In this document: positions 43,295 through 50,315 of the stretch, piece after piece | Layout of the letters: the number at the start of each line of letters is the position of its first letter | How positions within the stretch are numbered: position 1 is the stretch's first letter | Source of the DNA: Clostridia bacterium | GTDB lineage: Bacteria; Bacillota; Clostridia; Oscillospirales; CAG-272 | DNA: 64,000 nucleotides | Assembly: GCA_017468385.1 (NCBI GenBank) | Contig: JAFUIQ010000001.1 | Coordinates: 71,335-135,334 of the forward strand | Reading direction: 5' to 3' | Made by a program: the position numbers and the translations under genes | Notes under the pieces: model-generated | The model's input: the letters and a program-made list of their open reading frames with translations, nothing else | What the model was told of the DNA's origin: nothing | The model's database searches: none

Positions 43295-44017
43295 TCAGTT
43301 TTCCCAGTTGTGGTATACTTCGCTGACGTCGTCGCAGTCGTCCAGATGCTCCAGAAGAAGGTTCATGTTCTTGATATCGTCCTCGCTGCTCAGAGTGACG
43401 TAGTTGCTGGGGATCTTATCCATTTCGGCGGACTCGATCTCATAGCCCAGCGCCACGAGAGCGTCACGAACGGCATACAGATCGTCCTTCTCGGTGAGGA
43501 TCTCGAAGGATTCCTCGTCAGAGGAGAAGTCGGCCGCACCGGCTTCCAGGGCTGCTTCCATCAGTGCATCTTCATCGATGTTGTCCTCGCGGAGAACGAT
43601 GATCACGCCCTTATCCTCGAACATGAAGGACACGCATCCGCTCTGGCCCAGATTTCCGCCGTACTTATCAAAGAAGTGGCGCATATCGGAAGCAGTACGG
43701 TTGCGGCTGTCGGTAGCGGTTTCCACGATAATGGCGACACCGCTGGGGCCGTATCCCTCATATACGATCTCTTCGTACACAACGGCATTCGCGCCGCTGG
43801 CCTTCTTGATGGCGCGGTCGATGTTATCGTTGGGCACGTTGTTGGATTTTGCTTTTGCGATCAGATCGCGCAGTTTGCTGTTGTTATTCGGATCGGGACC
43901 GCCTTCGCGTACGGCGATCGCGATCTCCTTACCGATTTTCGTAAAGATCTTACCCTTCTGGGCATCGGTCTTCGCTTTTTTATTTTTGATATTATTCCAT
44001 TTGCTATGTCCAGACAT
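43295..44017 (-). CDS. yebC: YebC/PmpR family protein
   Basis: A 240-residue protein of typical length with MSGHSKWNNIKNKKAKTDAQ, then KGKIFTKIGKEIAIAVREGG, AIKKASGANAVVYEEIVYEGYGPSG and RHFFDKYGGNLGQSGCVSFMF. YebC proteins were described as transcription regulators. Some recent work links relatives to translation of proline-rich stretches, as I recall it. Position after argS would suit a translation-related role. No DNA target can be inferred. Confidence 0.93.
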   Translation of the reverse strand: MSGHSKWNNIKNKKAKTDAQKGKIFTKIGKEIAIAVREGGPDPNNNSKLRDLIAKAKSNNVPNDNIDRAIKKASGANAVVYEEIVYEGYGPSGVAIIVETATDSRNRTASDMRHFFDKYGGNLGQSGCVSFMFEDKGVIIVLREDNIDEDALMEAALEAGAADFSSDEESFEILTEKDDLYAVRDALVALGYEIESAEMDKIPSNYVTLSSEDDIKNMNLLLEHLDDCDDVSEVYHNWEN

Positions 44018-44038
44018 GATGAATCCTCTTTTAAGCGA

Positions 44039-45751
44039 TTAGATTTTTTCCGGCGTCTTGATGCAGATCAGACGCAGAGCGTTGCGCAGAACGATGCCTG
44101 CCGCACGGGCAAGGCGTACACGGGATGCGCGTACCGTCTCATCCTCGGCGGTGAGGATCGGGCAATTCTGATAGAAACGGTTGAAGGCGGTGCACACATC
44201 GATGACGTACCGGGTGATGATGGAGGGCTCATACTGATCCACCGCATCCAGCACCTTTTCGGGGAACTTGGACAGAGTGACCAGCAAAGCGGACTCTTCC
44301 GGTGCGGTGATTACAGGGGATCCGCTGAGATCCAGATTGCCGGCCTTTTCCTGGATGGAGCAGGTACGGGCGTAGGTGTACTGAGCGTAGGGACCGGTAT
44401 TGCCCTCAAAGCTCAGAGCGTTCTCAAGAATGAAGTTGATATCCTTGATGCGGCTGTTATACAGATAGTGGAACACGATAGCGCCCACACCGACCGCTTC
44501 CGCTACTTCGTCCCGGTTCGGCAGATCGGGATTCTTCTCCATCATGATCTCCTGCACCTTTTCGATGGACTGGCGGAACAGATCCTTCAGAAGCACCACA
44601 TTGCCGGTACGGGTAGCCAGCTTGGCGCCGCCGATGGACACCGTGCCGTAAGGAACGTGAACCAATTCATTGACCCAATCGTATCCCATCAGTTCCATAA
44701 CCTTGAACCACTGGGCAAAGTGGAGAGACTGGCCCGCGGAGGTGACGTAGATGCACTTATCGAAGGCAAAATTGTTCTTTCTGTATACGGCCGCCGCGAT
44801 ATCACGGGAGGGATACAGGGACGCGCCGTCCCGTTTCAGAATCAGGCAGGGAGGCATATTGTACTCGGACAGATCCACAATGGAAGCGCCGTCATCCAGT
44901 TTCAGGAGGTCTTTGTCCCGCATGATCTGGATCTGGGCCTCCATCTTATCGGAGAAGAAACTCTCGCCCATATAGTGATCGAACGTGATGCCGAGCTGTT
45001 TATAGGTTACATTGTATTCGCGGAGGCTGATGTCCAAGAACCATTTCCACAGCGCAATATTGTCGGGATCGTGTTCTTCCAGTTTCTTGAACTCGGCTCT
45101 TGCCTCATCGTTCAGAGAAGGATCCTTTTCTGCTTCCTCGTGGAATTTTACATACAATTCCACCAGGCCGTCGCAGCCCATCTCCTCAACGGTTTCCTTG
45201 TTGCCCCACTTGCGGAAAGCCACGATCTGCTTGCCGTTCTGGGTACCCCAGTCGCCGAGATGATTGATGCCGATGCAGTTGTATCCGCAGAACTGATGGA
45301 GCAGTTTCAAAGAGTGTCCAATAACGGTGGTGCCCAGATGTCCGATGTGGAACGGTTTGGACGTATTGGGGGAGGAATAGTCCAGAACCACGTTCTTGCC
45401 CACGCCCATATCGGAGGAGCCGTAATTCTCTCTCTTATCCTCGATAGAGGACAAAACCGACGCAGCCAGATAGGCATCGCTCAGGTGGATATTCAGATAT
45501 CCGCCCGCTACGCTGATCTTGGCGATATCGGAGGCGTCCATCTTTTCTGCAATGGCGGAGGCGATGGCAGGCGGTGCGGCACGGAGCACCCGGCTCAATT
45601 TGAAGCAGGGGAACGCCAGATTGCCCATGGCCTCATCCGGCGGATATTCCAGCATATCCGCGATCTCGGCGGCAGTCAGTTCCGCTGTCGGCCACAATTC
45701 GTTTATGGCGCCGAGGATCGAATTGGCAATTTGTTTTTTAAAGTGTATCAT
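44039..45751 (-). CDS. argS: arginine--tRNA ligase
   Basis: This 570-residue class I synthetase has the HIGH motif in SKPFHIGHLGTTVIGHSL, an N-terminal additional domain (residues 1-110), and the C-terminal DALR anticodon-binding region (ARTCSIQEKAGN onward, ending LRLICIKTPEKI). The RTGNVVLLKDLF segment is typical of ArgS, which lacks a canonical KMSKS. It charges tRNA-Arg. It starts 2 bases after the prs stop, so it is cotranscribed with prs. Confidence 0.95.
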   Translation of the reverse strand: MIHFKKQIANSILGAINELWPTAELTAAEIADMLEYPPDEAMGNLAFPCFKLSRVLRAAPPAIASAIAEKMDASDIAKISVAGGYLNIHLSDAYLAASVLSSIEDKRENYGSSDMGVGKNVVLDYSSPNTSKPFHIGHLGTTVIGHSLKLLHQFCGYNCIGINHLGDWGTQNGKQIVAFRKWGNKETVEEMGCDGLVELYVKFHEEAEKDPSLNDEARAEFKKLEEHDPDNIALWKWFLDISLREYNVTYKQLGITFDHYMGESFFSDKMEAQIQIMRDKDLLKLDDGASIVDLSEYNMPPCLILKRDGASLYPSRDIAAAVYRKNNFAFDKCIYVTSAGQSLHFAQWFKVMELMGYDWVNELVHVPYGTVSIGGAKLATRTGNVVLLKDLFRQSIEKVQEIMMEKNPDLPNRDEVAEAVGVGAIVFHYLYNSRIKDINFILENALSFEGNTGPYAQYTYARTCSIQEKAGNLDLSGSPVITAPEESALLVTLSKFPEKVLDAVDQYEPSIITRYVIDVCTAFNRFYQNCPILTAEDETVRASRVRLARAAGIVLRNALRLICIKTPEKI

Positions 45752-45753
45752 GT

Positions 45754-46899
45754 TTACTCCTTGGAGTCACCGAGGCTCTCCAGATGCTTCGCCTGTCTGT
45801 CCAGCAGATTGTGGATACGGGTCACAGGATTCAGAAGAGTGCTGATGGACTCATCGTGATTCAATGTATCGATGATGTAGGAAACGTACTTACACATATT
45901 CACCTGATGATACCACGGACGGGCTAGAAGCTCCGGCGGGCAATATACCAGGTTGGTGGTGAACACCTTGTCAATGATGCCATTCTCAAACGCTTCATCG
46001 AAGATCTCCAGGCCGTTGCAGAACAAACCGAAGGTGATGAAGAGGAAGATGCGGCGGGCGCCCTTCTCTTTCAGCTGCATGGATACATCCAGGATGGATT
46101 CACCGGAGGAGATCATATCGTCTACGACGATCACATCCTTGCCCTTGATGCTTCTGCCCAGATATTCATGTGCCTCGATGGGGTTCTTACCGTTGATGAT
46201 TACGGCGTAATTGCGGCGCTTATAGAACATGCCGATATCCACACCCATAACGGAGGAATAGTACATGCAGCGGGACATGGCACCCTCATCGGGGGAGATG
46301 ATGGTGATCTGATCGTGGGACAAAGAAATGTCCGGATATTCGTGAACCAGTGCTTTGAGCATCTGATAGGTGGGATGCACGTTATCAAAGCCCTTCAGCG
46401 GAATCGCGTTCTGTACACGGGGATCGTGTGCATCAAAGGTGATGATATTGGCCACACCCATATTCACCAGTTCCTGCAGTGCCAAAGCGCAGTCCAGAGA
46501 TTCGCGGGCGGATCTCTTGTGCTGACGGCCCTCATACAGCATGGGCATGATGACAGAAATACGGCGTGCCTTACCCTCGATAGCGGCAATGACGCGCTTC
46601 AGATCCTGGAAATGGTCATCCGGGCTCATGGGAACCTGTACGCCGCGCATGTTATAGGTAACACCGTAATTGAAGCAGTCGGAGATGATATACACATCCC
46701 GTCCGCGCATGGACTGGTGAATCAGCGCCTTCGCCTCACCGGAACCGAAACGGGGGCAATCCGCATCGATCAAGTATGTAGTGGAATCGTCGCTGTCGTG
46801 ATGACGCCACTCCTTCAAATATCTGTCGACCTGCTCAACAAATCCCTCGCAGCCACTCATGCCAATGACAGCCAGTTCTCCGTACAAAAGCTCTTTCAT
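45754..46899 (-). CDS. prs: ribose-phosphate pyrophosphokinase
   Basis: This 381-residue enzyme makes PRPP from ribose-5-phosphate and ATP. The PRPP-binding loop is VIVVDDMISSGESILDVSMQL. A flexible-loop and metal region includes VANIITFDAHDPRVQNAIPLKGFDNVHP. It is about 60 residues longer than the classical Prs (near 315) and belongs to a diverged clostridial form. The ATG follows AAAGGGG. A nearer -10 TATAAT (46928-46923) may give it its own promoter in addition to the one at 47144-47172. Confidence 0.9.
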   Translation of the reverse strand: MKELLYGELAVIGMSGCEGFVEQVDRYLKEWRHHDSDDSTTYLIDADCPRFGSGEAKALIHQSMRGRDVYIISDCFNYGVTYNMRGVQVPMSPDDHFQDLKRVIAAIEGKARRISVIMPMLYEGRQHKRSARESLDCALALQELVNMGVANIITFDAHDPRVQNAIPLKGFDNVHPTYQMLKALVHEYPDISLSHDQITIISPDEGAMSRCMYYSSVMGVDIGMFYKRRNYAVIINGKNPIEAHEYLGRSIKGKDVIVVDDMISSGESILDVSMQLKEKGARRIFLFITFGLFCNGLEIFDEAFENGIIDKVFTTNLVYCPPELLARPWYHQVNMCKYVSYIIDTLNHDESISTLLNPVTRIHNLLDRQAKHLESLGDSKE

Positions 46900-46922
46900 G
46901 ATAAACCCCTTTATTTGTTGTT

Positions 46923-46928
46923 ATTATA
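46923..46928 (-). promoter_or_regulatory. possible proximal -10 element of prs
   Basis: A TATAAT on the minus strand 23 bases before the prs ATG. The -35 match is weak (TTTGAA at 16 bp), so it is tentative. Confidence 0.4.
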
Positions 46929-46975
46929 TTCCAATCTGTATCTGTTCAAACACAGACAAGCCGAACAAGAAAATG

Positions 46976-47014
46976 AAAAACAGCAAAAACAGGAGAATGC
47001 GTCAAACATTCTCC
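46976..47014 (-). terminator. terminator between the 28-codon ORF and prs
   Basis: GGAGAATG (47014-47007) and CATTCTCC (46999-46992) on the minus strand, then TGTTTTTGCTGTTTTT. It starts 8 bases after the stop of the mini-ORF and lies 90 bases before prs. Confidence 0.8.
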
Positions 47015-47022
47015 CGTAAAAA

Positions 47023-47109
47023 TCATATAATGCCGCTAATCTGCCCACAGGCATAGAGATATCCCATATTTTTCATTGCAGCCATATGAATCAGCAATGC
47101 AGAAAACAT
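47023..47109 (-). CDS. 28-residue mini-ORF upstream of prs
   Basis: ATG 47109 follows AGAGGGG with 9-base spacing and lies about 28 bases after the predicted transcription start. The product opens MFSALLIHMAAMKNMGYLYA and ends CGQISGII; no family is recognised. The stop codon is 8 bases from a terminator stem, so a ribosome at the stop would cover the stem's 5' arm. It may be a leader peptide controlling prs, or a separate short gene with its own promoter and terminator. This ORF and its signals occupy most of the 319-base gap between prs and the amidase gene. Confidence 0.55.
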   Translation of the reverse strand: MFSALLIHMAAMKNMGYLYACGQISGII

Positions 47110-47143
47110 GATCCGATACCCCTCTCTTAATACGCTTATCGAT

Positions 47144-47172
47144 ATTATAATACATTCCGCGCAAAAAATCAA
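47144..47172 (-). promoter_or_regulatory. promoter of the mini-ORF/prs unit
   Basis: TTGATT (47172-47167), 17 bp, perfect TATAAT (47149-47144) on the minus strand. Confidence 0.85.
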
Positions 47173-47218
47173 TATGGCTTTTTCATAAATCGACACCATA
47201 TCTGCGGGATTTTATGTA

Positions 47219-47986
47219 CTACTCTGCAAAGAACCCATCAATTCCGGCAGCAATTCCCTTGGCAATGGTCCGACGCCACGCCTCATCCAGCATATTGGCC
47301 GCATCGGTGGGATTGGTGACAAATCCCACTTCGATGAGGGACGAGGGCACCGGTGCTTCGCGGATCACGTAATAGGCGTCCTCAAAATCCTTCTCGATTA
47401 CCCGTGTTTTCTTGGCGTTGGGCAACAGATCGTTTATGGCCTTTGTGATATCCGCTGCGGCGGATTTGGATTTCTTTGCAAACCGGGTCCCATTCGCGTA
47501 ATAGACGCGGGTTCCCATGACGGACTCATCAGCCGCATAGGAATCGCAATGGATGGACACATAGTAATCGATATCCGCATTTTTGATGGAATCGATCCGC
47601 TCCGTCGGCTTGAACAGATTGTTGCCGTCGTCGATGGAGCTCCGCGGGAGGGTCACGCCGTCGTGCAGCATCCGGACATGATAGCCCAGCGCTTCCAGCT
47701 CTTCCTTCAGCATGGCGGCAATGGAGAAGGTGACATCCTTCTCGCTCCAATCGCCCAGATACGCCGAGGTCGTTCCCGCATCCGCAAAGCCGTGTCCCGG
47801 GTCCACACAGATGGTGATGCCATCGTCGGCAACCGGCGGGCTGTCCGTTGTCTGCTCATCGGCATATGTATTCCCCGGATCCCGGCCGAACCCGTCCGAC
47901 ACAGCCGGAACCGCTTCCTGACAGGAAGTCAGCAGGCAACCCATCGCCAGAACAACGGCGCATATATATACTGCGATATTTTTCAC
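47219..47986 (-). CDS. N-acetylmuramoyl-L-alanine amidase lipoprotein
   Basis: This 255-residue Amidase_3 enzyme is attached by a lipoprotein signal (lipobox LTSC, C22). Zinc-site motifs are visible: CVDPGHGFADAG (first His), an Asp/Glu after it, YYVSIHCDSYA (second His) and the catalytic-region SSLIEVGFVTNPTDAANM. It cleaves the MurNAc to L-Ala bond of peptidoglycan. As a lipoprotein it acts at the outer face of the membrane. It follows a CapA-like lipoprotein by 15 bases, probably cotranscribed. Confidence 0.92.
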   Translation of the reverse strand: MKNIAVYICAVVLAMGCLLTSCQEAVPAVSDGFGRDPGNTYADEQTTDSPPVADDGITICVDPGHGFADAGTTSAYLGDWSEKDVTFSIAAMLKEELEALGYHVRMLHDGVTLPRSSIDDGNNLFKPTERIDSIKNADIDYYVSIHCDSYAADESVMGTRVYYANGTRFAKKSKSAAADITKAINDLLPNAKKTRVIEKDFEDAYYVIREAPVPSSLIEVGFVTNPTDAANMLDEAWRRTIAKGIAAGIDGFFAE

Positions 47987-48001
47987 GCAATTTCTCCTTG
48001 T

Positions 48002-49288
48002 TTATTCAAAATACTCGGGCAAAAATGCCTCGTCGATGACGGAGCGGACATGGCTGTAAATCCACTGCAGAGTAAAGGGCGACGGATTCGCCTTGAGAGT
48101 GGTGCCATGCTTCTGCGCCAGGGCATCCGTATAATCCTCCAGCATATAGATCTGCAGGCCGTCCCGATTCAGGCTGTAGTGAGTAACCGTAGGTCGGAGG
48201 ACCACATTGTCCAGAGTGCACTCGCCGCTGTCGTCCATCACCACATCAAATGTCAGCATACCGCCGATCATATTGTTGGCGTAATACTGGGTGGAGATGA
48301 AATTTCCCAGGGAATAGGCCACAAGCGTACGGCTTCCGTCCGCATTGTCGTGCCAGACCACCGGCTGGAGGATGTGGGAGTGGTGTCCGAGAATCACGTC
48401 GGCACCGGCTTCCGCCATCACAGCAGCCATCCGTTTCTGTTCGCTTGTAACCTGGGGCTGTTCCCGTCCCCAATGGGCGGACACGATCACAAAATCCGCC
48501 TGCTCCTTGGCCTGGGAGATCTCCGCCTTGATTTTGTCGTCGTCATCCATCAGCGGGATGATGATATTGTCCATATTCGGCGTATAGTACAGAATGGACA
48601 GGTCAAAGAAGGACAGCCAGGCGATGCGGATGCCGTTCACTTCCGTGATGCGGAGATTCTTGTAGTCCGCATCATCCAGGTAGACACCCAGTTCGGTCAC
48701 ACCCAGGGACTGCACGTACTCCACCGATGCCCGGGCACCGGCCACACGCTTGTCCAGAATGTGGTTGTTGGCCAGATTGATCACGTCAAATCCCAACTCC
48801 ACCAGCGCGTCGACTGCTTCTCGGGGGGAATTGAAGGTAGGATAGCCGGAGATGCCGTATTCCTTGCCGGCCAGGGGGGCCTCCTGATTGATGAAGGCGA
48901 GATCCGACTCGCCGATCCGCTGAGCTACGCCCTCGTACATGGGCAGGAAATCGTATTCCTTACCGTCGGCGGCCCGATTTTTCGCATCGGTGAACACGGC
49001 TTCGTGGATGATATTGTCGCCCACCGCCAGAACGGACACCCGTTTTTCCGCCGGAGGCGCGGGAATATCCGGCTCCGTCTGCTGAGGAGTGGTAGCCGGG
49101 AAATCCGATGTGTCCGGCGGGAGCGTGGAGGGATTGTCTGCAGGCTCGCTCACGTCGGGGGCCGTTGTATCGCGGCCAACACCCTCATGGGGACGCAGAG
49201 ACACGCACCCGCTGAAGGTAAGCAGCATGGCAAGAAGGACGGCCAAACAAACGGAAATCCGCTTCTTTGCCGGGTTGGATTGTTTCAT
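48002..49288 (-). CDS. CapA family metallophosphatase-like lipoprotein
   Basis: This 428-residue lipoprotein has lipobox FSGC (C28), a low-complexity Thr/Pro/Asp-rich linker to about residue 85, then a CapA domain. Motifs are VSVLAVGDNIIHEAVF, ADFVIVSAHWGREQP, DVILGHHSHILQPV and YSLGNFIS, the calcineurin-like metal ligands. The family is named after capsule poly-gamma-glutamate synthesis in Bacillus anthracis. No pgsBC-like genes are present, so that function is not implied. It lies between the TIM-barrel and amidase genes. Confidence 0.88.
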   Translation of the reverse strand: MKQSNPAKKRISVCLAVLLAMLLTFSGCVSLRPHEGVGRDTTAPDVSEPADNPSTLPPDTSDFPATTPQQTEPDIPAPPAEKRVSVLAVGDNIIHEAVFTDAKNRAADGKEYDFLPMYEGVAQRIGESDLAFINQEAPLAGKEYGISGYPTFNSPREAVDALVELGFDVINLANNHILDKRVAGARASVEYVQSLGVTELGVYLDDADYKNLRITEVNGIRIAWLSFFDLSILYYTPNMDNIIIPLMDDDDKIKAEISQAKEQADFVIVSAHWGREQPQVTSEQKRMAAVMAEAGADVILGHHSHILQPVVWHDNADGSRTLVAYSLGNFISTQYYANNMIGGMLTFDVVMDDSGECTLDNVVLRPTVTHYSLNRDGLQIYMLEDYTDALAQKHGTTLKANPSPFTLQWIYSHVRSVIDEAFLPEYFE

Positions 49289-49309
49289 ATGGATTGATAC
49301 TTCCTCTGT

Positions 49310-50182
49310 TTATTGGATGGTGGCCGTGCGCGGCATGCACATTTTCATGCTGTCCGCGGCGGCATTGAATGCTTCTTCGTTAGTGGCAAAAACATTGTTG
49401 CTGATTTTGGTTTTTTCATTGCCTTCCAGTGCGCTCAGGCCCTCAAACGTCTTCAGATGGGGTTCCATGGTAACCACCACTTCCCCGCCCACCGTGCGGT
49501 TGAGGTACGCAAACATCTCGGGGATACCGCCCACGCCGGTGCCGGGCAGAACGATGGTGCCGCCGGCAGCGCAGTCCTTGATATGCACATAGGTAATGAA
49601 ATTCTGCAGCAACTGGAAGGACGCAGGGAACGGACGCTCGCCCACCTGAATGAAGTTGGCGGGATCAAACACGCAGCCAAGGCGGCCGGCAAAGGCAGTC
49701 AGCAAATCCAGACACCGGGCCGAGGTATCGCCGTAGATGCCCTTTTCGTTTTCATGGCACAGCTGTACGCCGTATTCGTCCGCAATATCCAGCATGGCAC
49801 CCATGCGCTCCATCACCGCATCCCGGTACACAGACACGTCCGTGCAGTCCTCCGGCATGAAGAAGCTGAACATACGGATCCGCTTGGCGCCAAGGCCGCA
49901 AGCAATCTCACAGGTGCGGCGCAGTTTGTCTTTGTGCGCCTCAAAATCCTCGTCAATACGGATTTTTCCGATGGGGGAGCCGAGGGCGGAGATACCGATG
50001 CCGGCGGCATCCAGTTTCGCCTTGACCTCCAGCATTTTTTCTTTGGACAGATCGGAGATGTTCACGCCGTCGATTCCGCGGGGCTCGATCAGGTGGATTC
50101 CGTTTGTGAGAAGTCCTTTGATCTGTTCGTCGAAATTCGGTGAGTACTCATCCGCGAATGCGCTCAAACGAAAGATAGCCAT
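49310..50182 (-). CDS. sugar phosphate isomerase/epimerase family TIM-barrel protein
   Basis: A 290-residue AP-endonuclease-2-like TIM barrel: MAIFRLSAFADEYSPNFDEQ, HLIEPRGIDGVNISDLSKEKM, RIRMFSFFMPEDC, GVQLCHENEKGIYGDT, GCVFDPANFIQVG and TYVHIKDC. The likely metal ligands are the Glu and His/Asp residues of HEN, DPAN and HIKD. Substrate unknown. ATG 50182 is chosen although the ribosome binding site is far: a UUCG-capped hairpin fills the gap. A good promoter lies at 50251-50279. Confidence 0.85.
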   Translation of the reverse strand: MAIFRLSAFADEYSPNFDEQIKGLLTNGIHLIEPRGIDGVNISDLSKEKMLEVKAKLDAAGIGISALGSPIGKIRIDEDFEAHKDKLRRTCEIACGLGAKRIRMFSFFMPEDCTDVSVYRDAVMERMGAMLDIADEYGVQLCHENEKGIYGDTSARCLDLLTAFAGRLGCVFDPANFIQVGERPFPASFQLLQNFITYVHIKDCAAGGTIVLPGTGVGGIPEMFAYLNRTVGGEVVVTMEPHLKTFEGLSALEGNEKTKISNNVFATNEEAFNAAADSMKMCMPRTATIQ

Positions 50183-50191
50183 ATGCCTGTT

Positions 50192-50210
50192 ACCGCCGAA
50201 GCGGTGCTCC
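50192..50210 (-). promoter_or_regulatory. hairpin between Shine-Dalgarno and start codon of the TIM-barrel gene
   Basis: On the minus strand GGAG (50210-50207) is followed after one base by ACCGC, loop TTCG, GCGGT (50205-50192), then 9 bases to ATG. The folded spacing is 10 bases, the same as in spoIVB. Confidence 0.6.
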
Positions 50211-50250
50211 TTTTTATGGATTTGCACATCTGTGCAAAAATTACGGAATC

Positions 50251-50279
50251 AGTATAGCAGTTTCAGGGGCGGATTGCAA
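50251..50279 (-). promoter_or_regulatory. promoter of the TIM-barrel/CapA/amidase unit
   Basis: TTGCAA (50279-50274), 17 bp, TATACT (50256-50251) on the minus strand, in the gap after mutS2. Confidence 0.75.
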
Positions 50280-50315
50280 TCGCAAGCCGAAAATTTCCGG
50301 GGGAAATCCGCGGAA

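Noticed and set aside
43310..45859. An 849-codon plus-strand frame opposite yebC and argS.
   Set aside because: Antisense to conserved genes, His/Ile/Gly-rich, no motif and no plausible ribosome site.
48002..49288. Poly-gamma-glutamate capsule locus suggested by the CapA domain.
   Set aside because: No pgsB, pgsC or pgsE-like genes are adjacent; neighbours are an amidase and a TIM-barrel isomerase.
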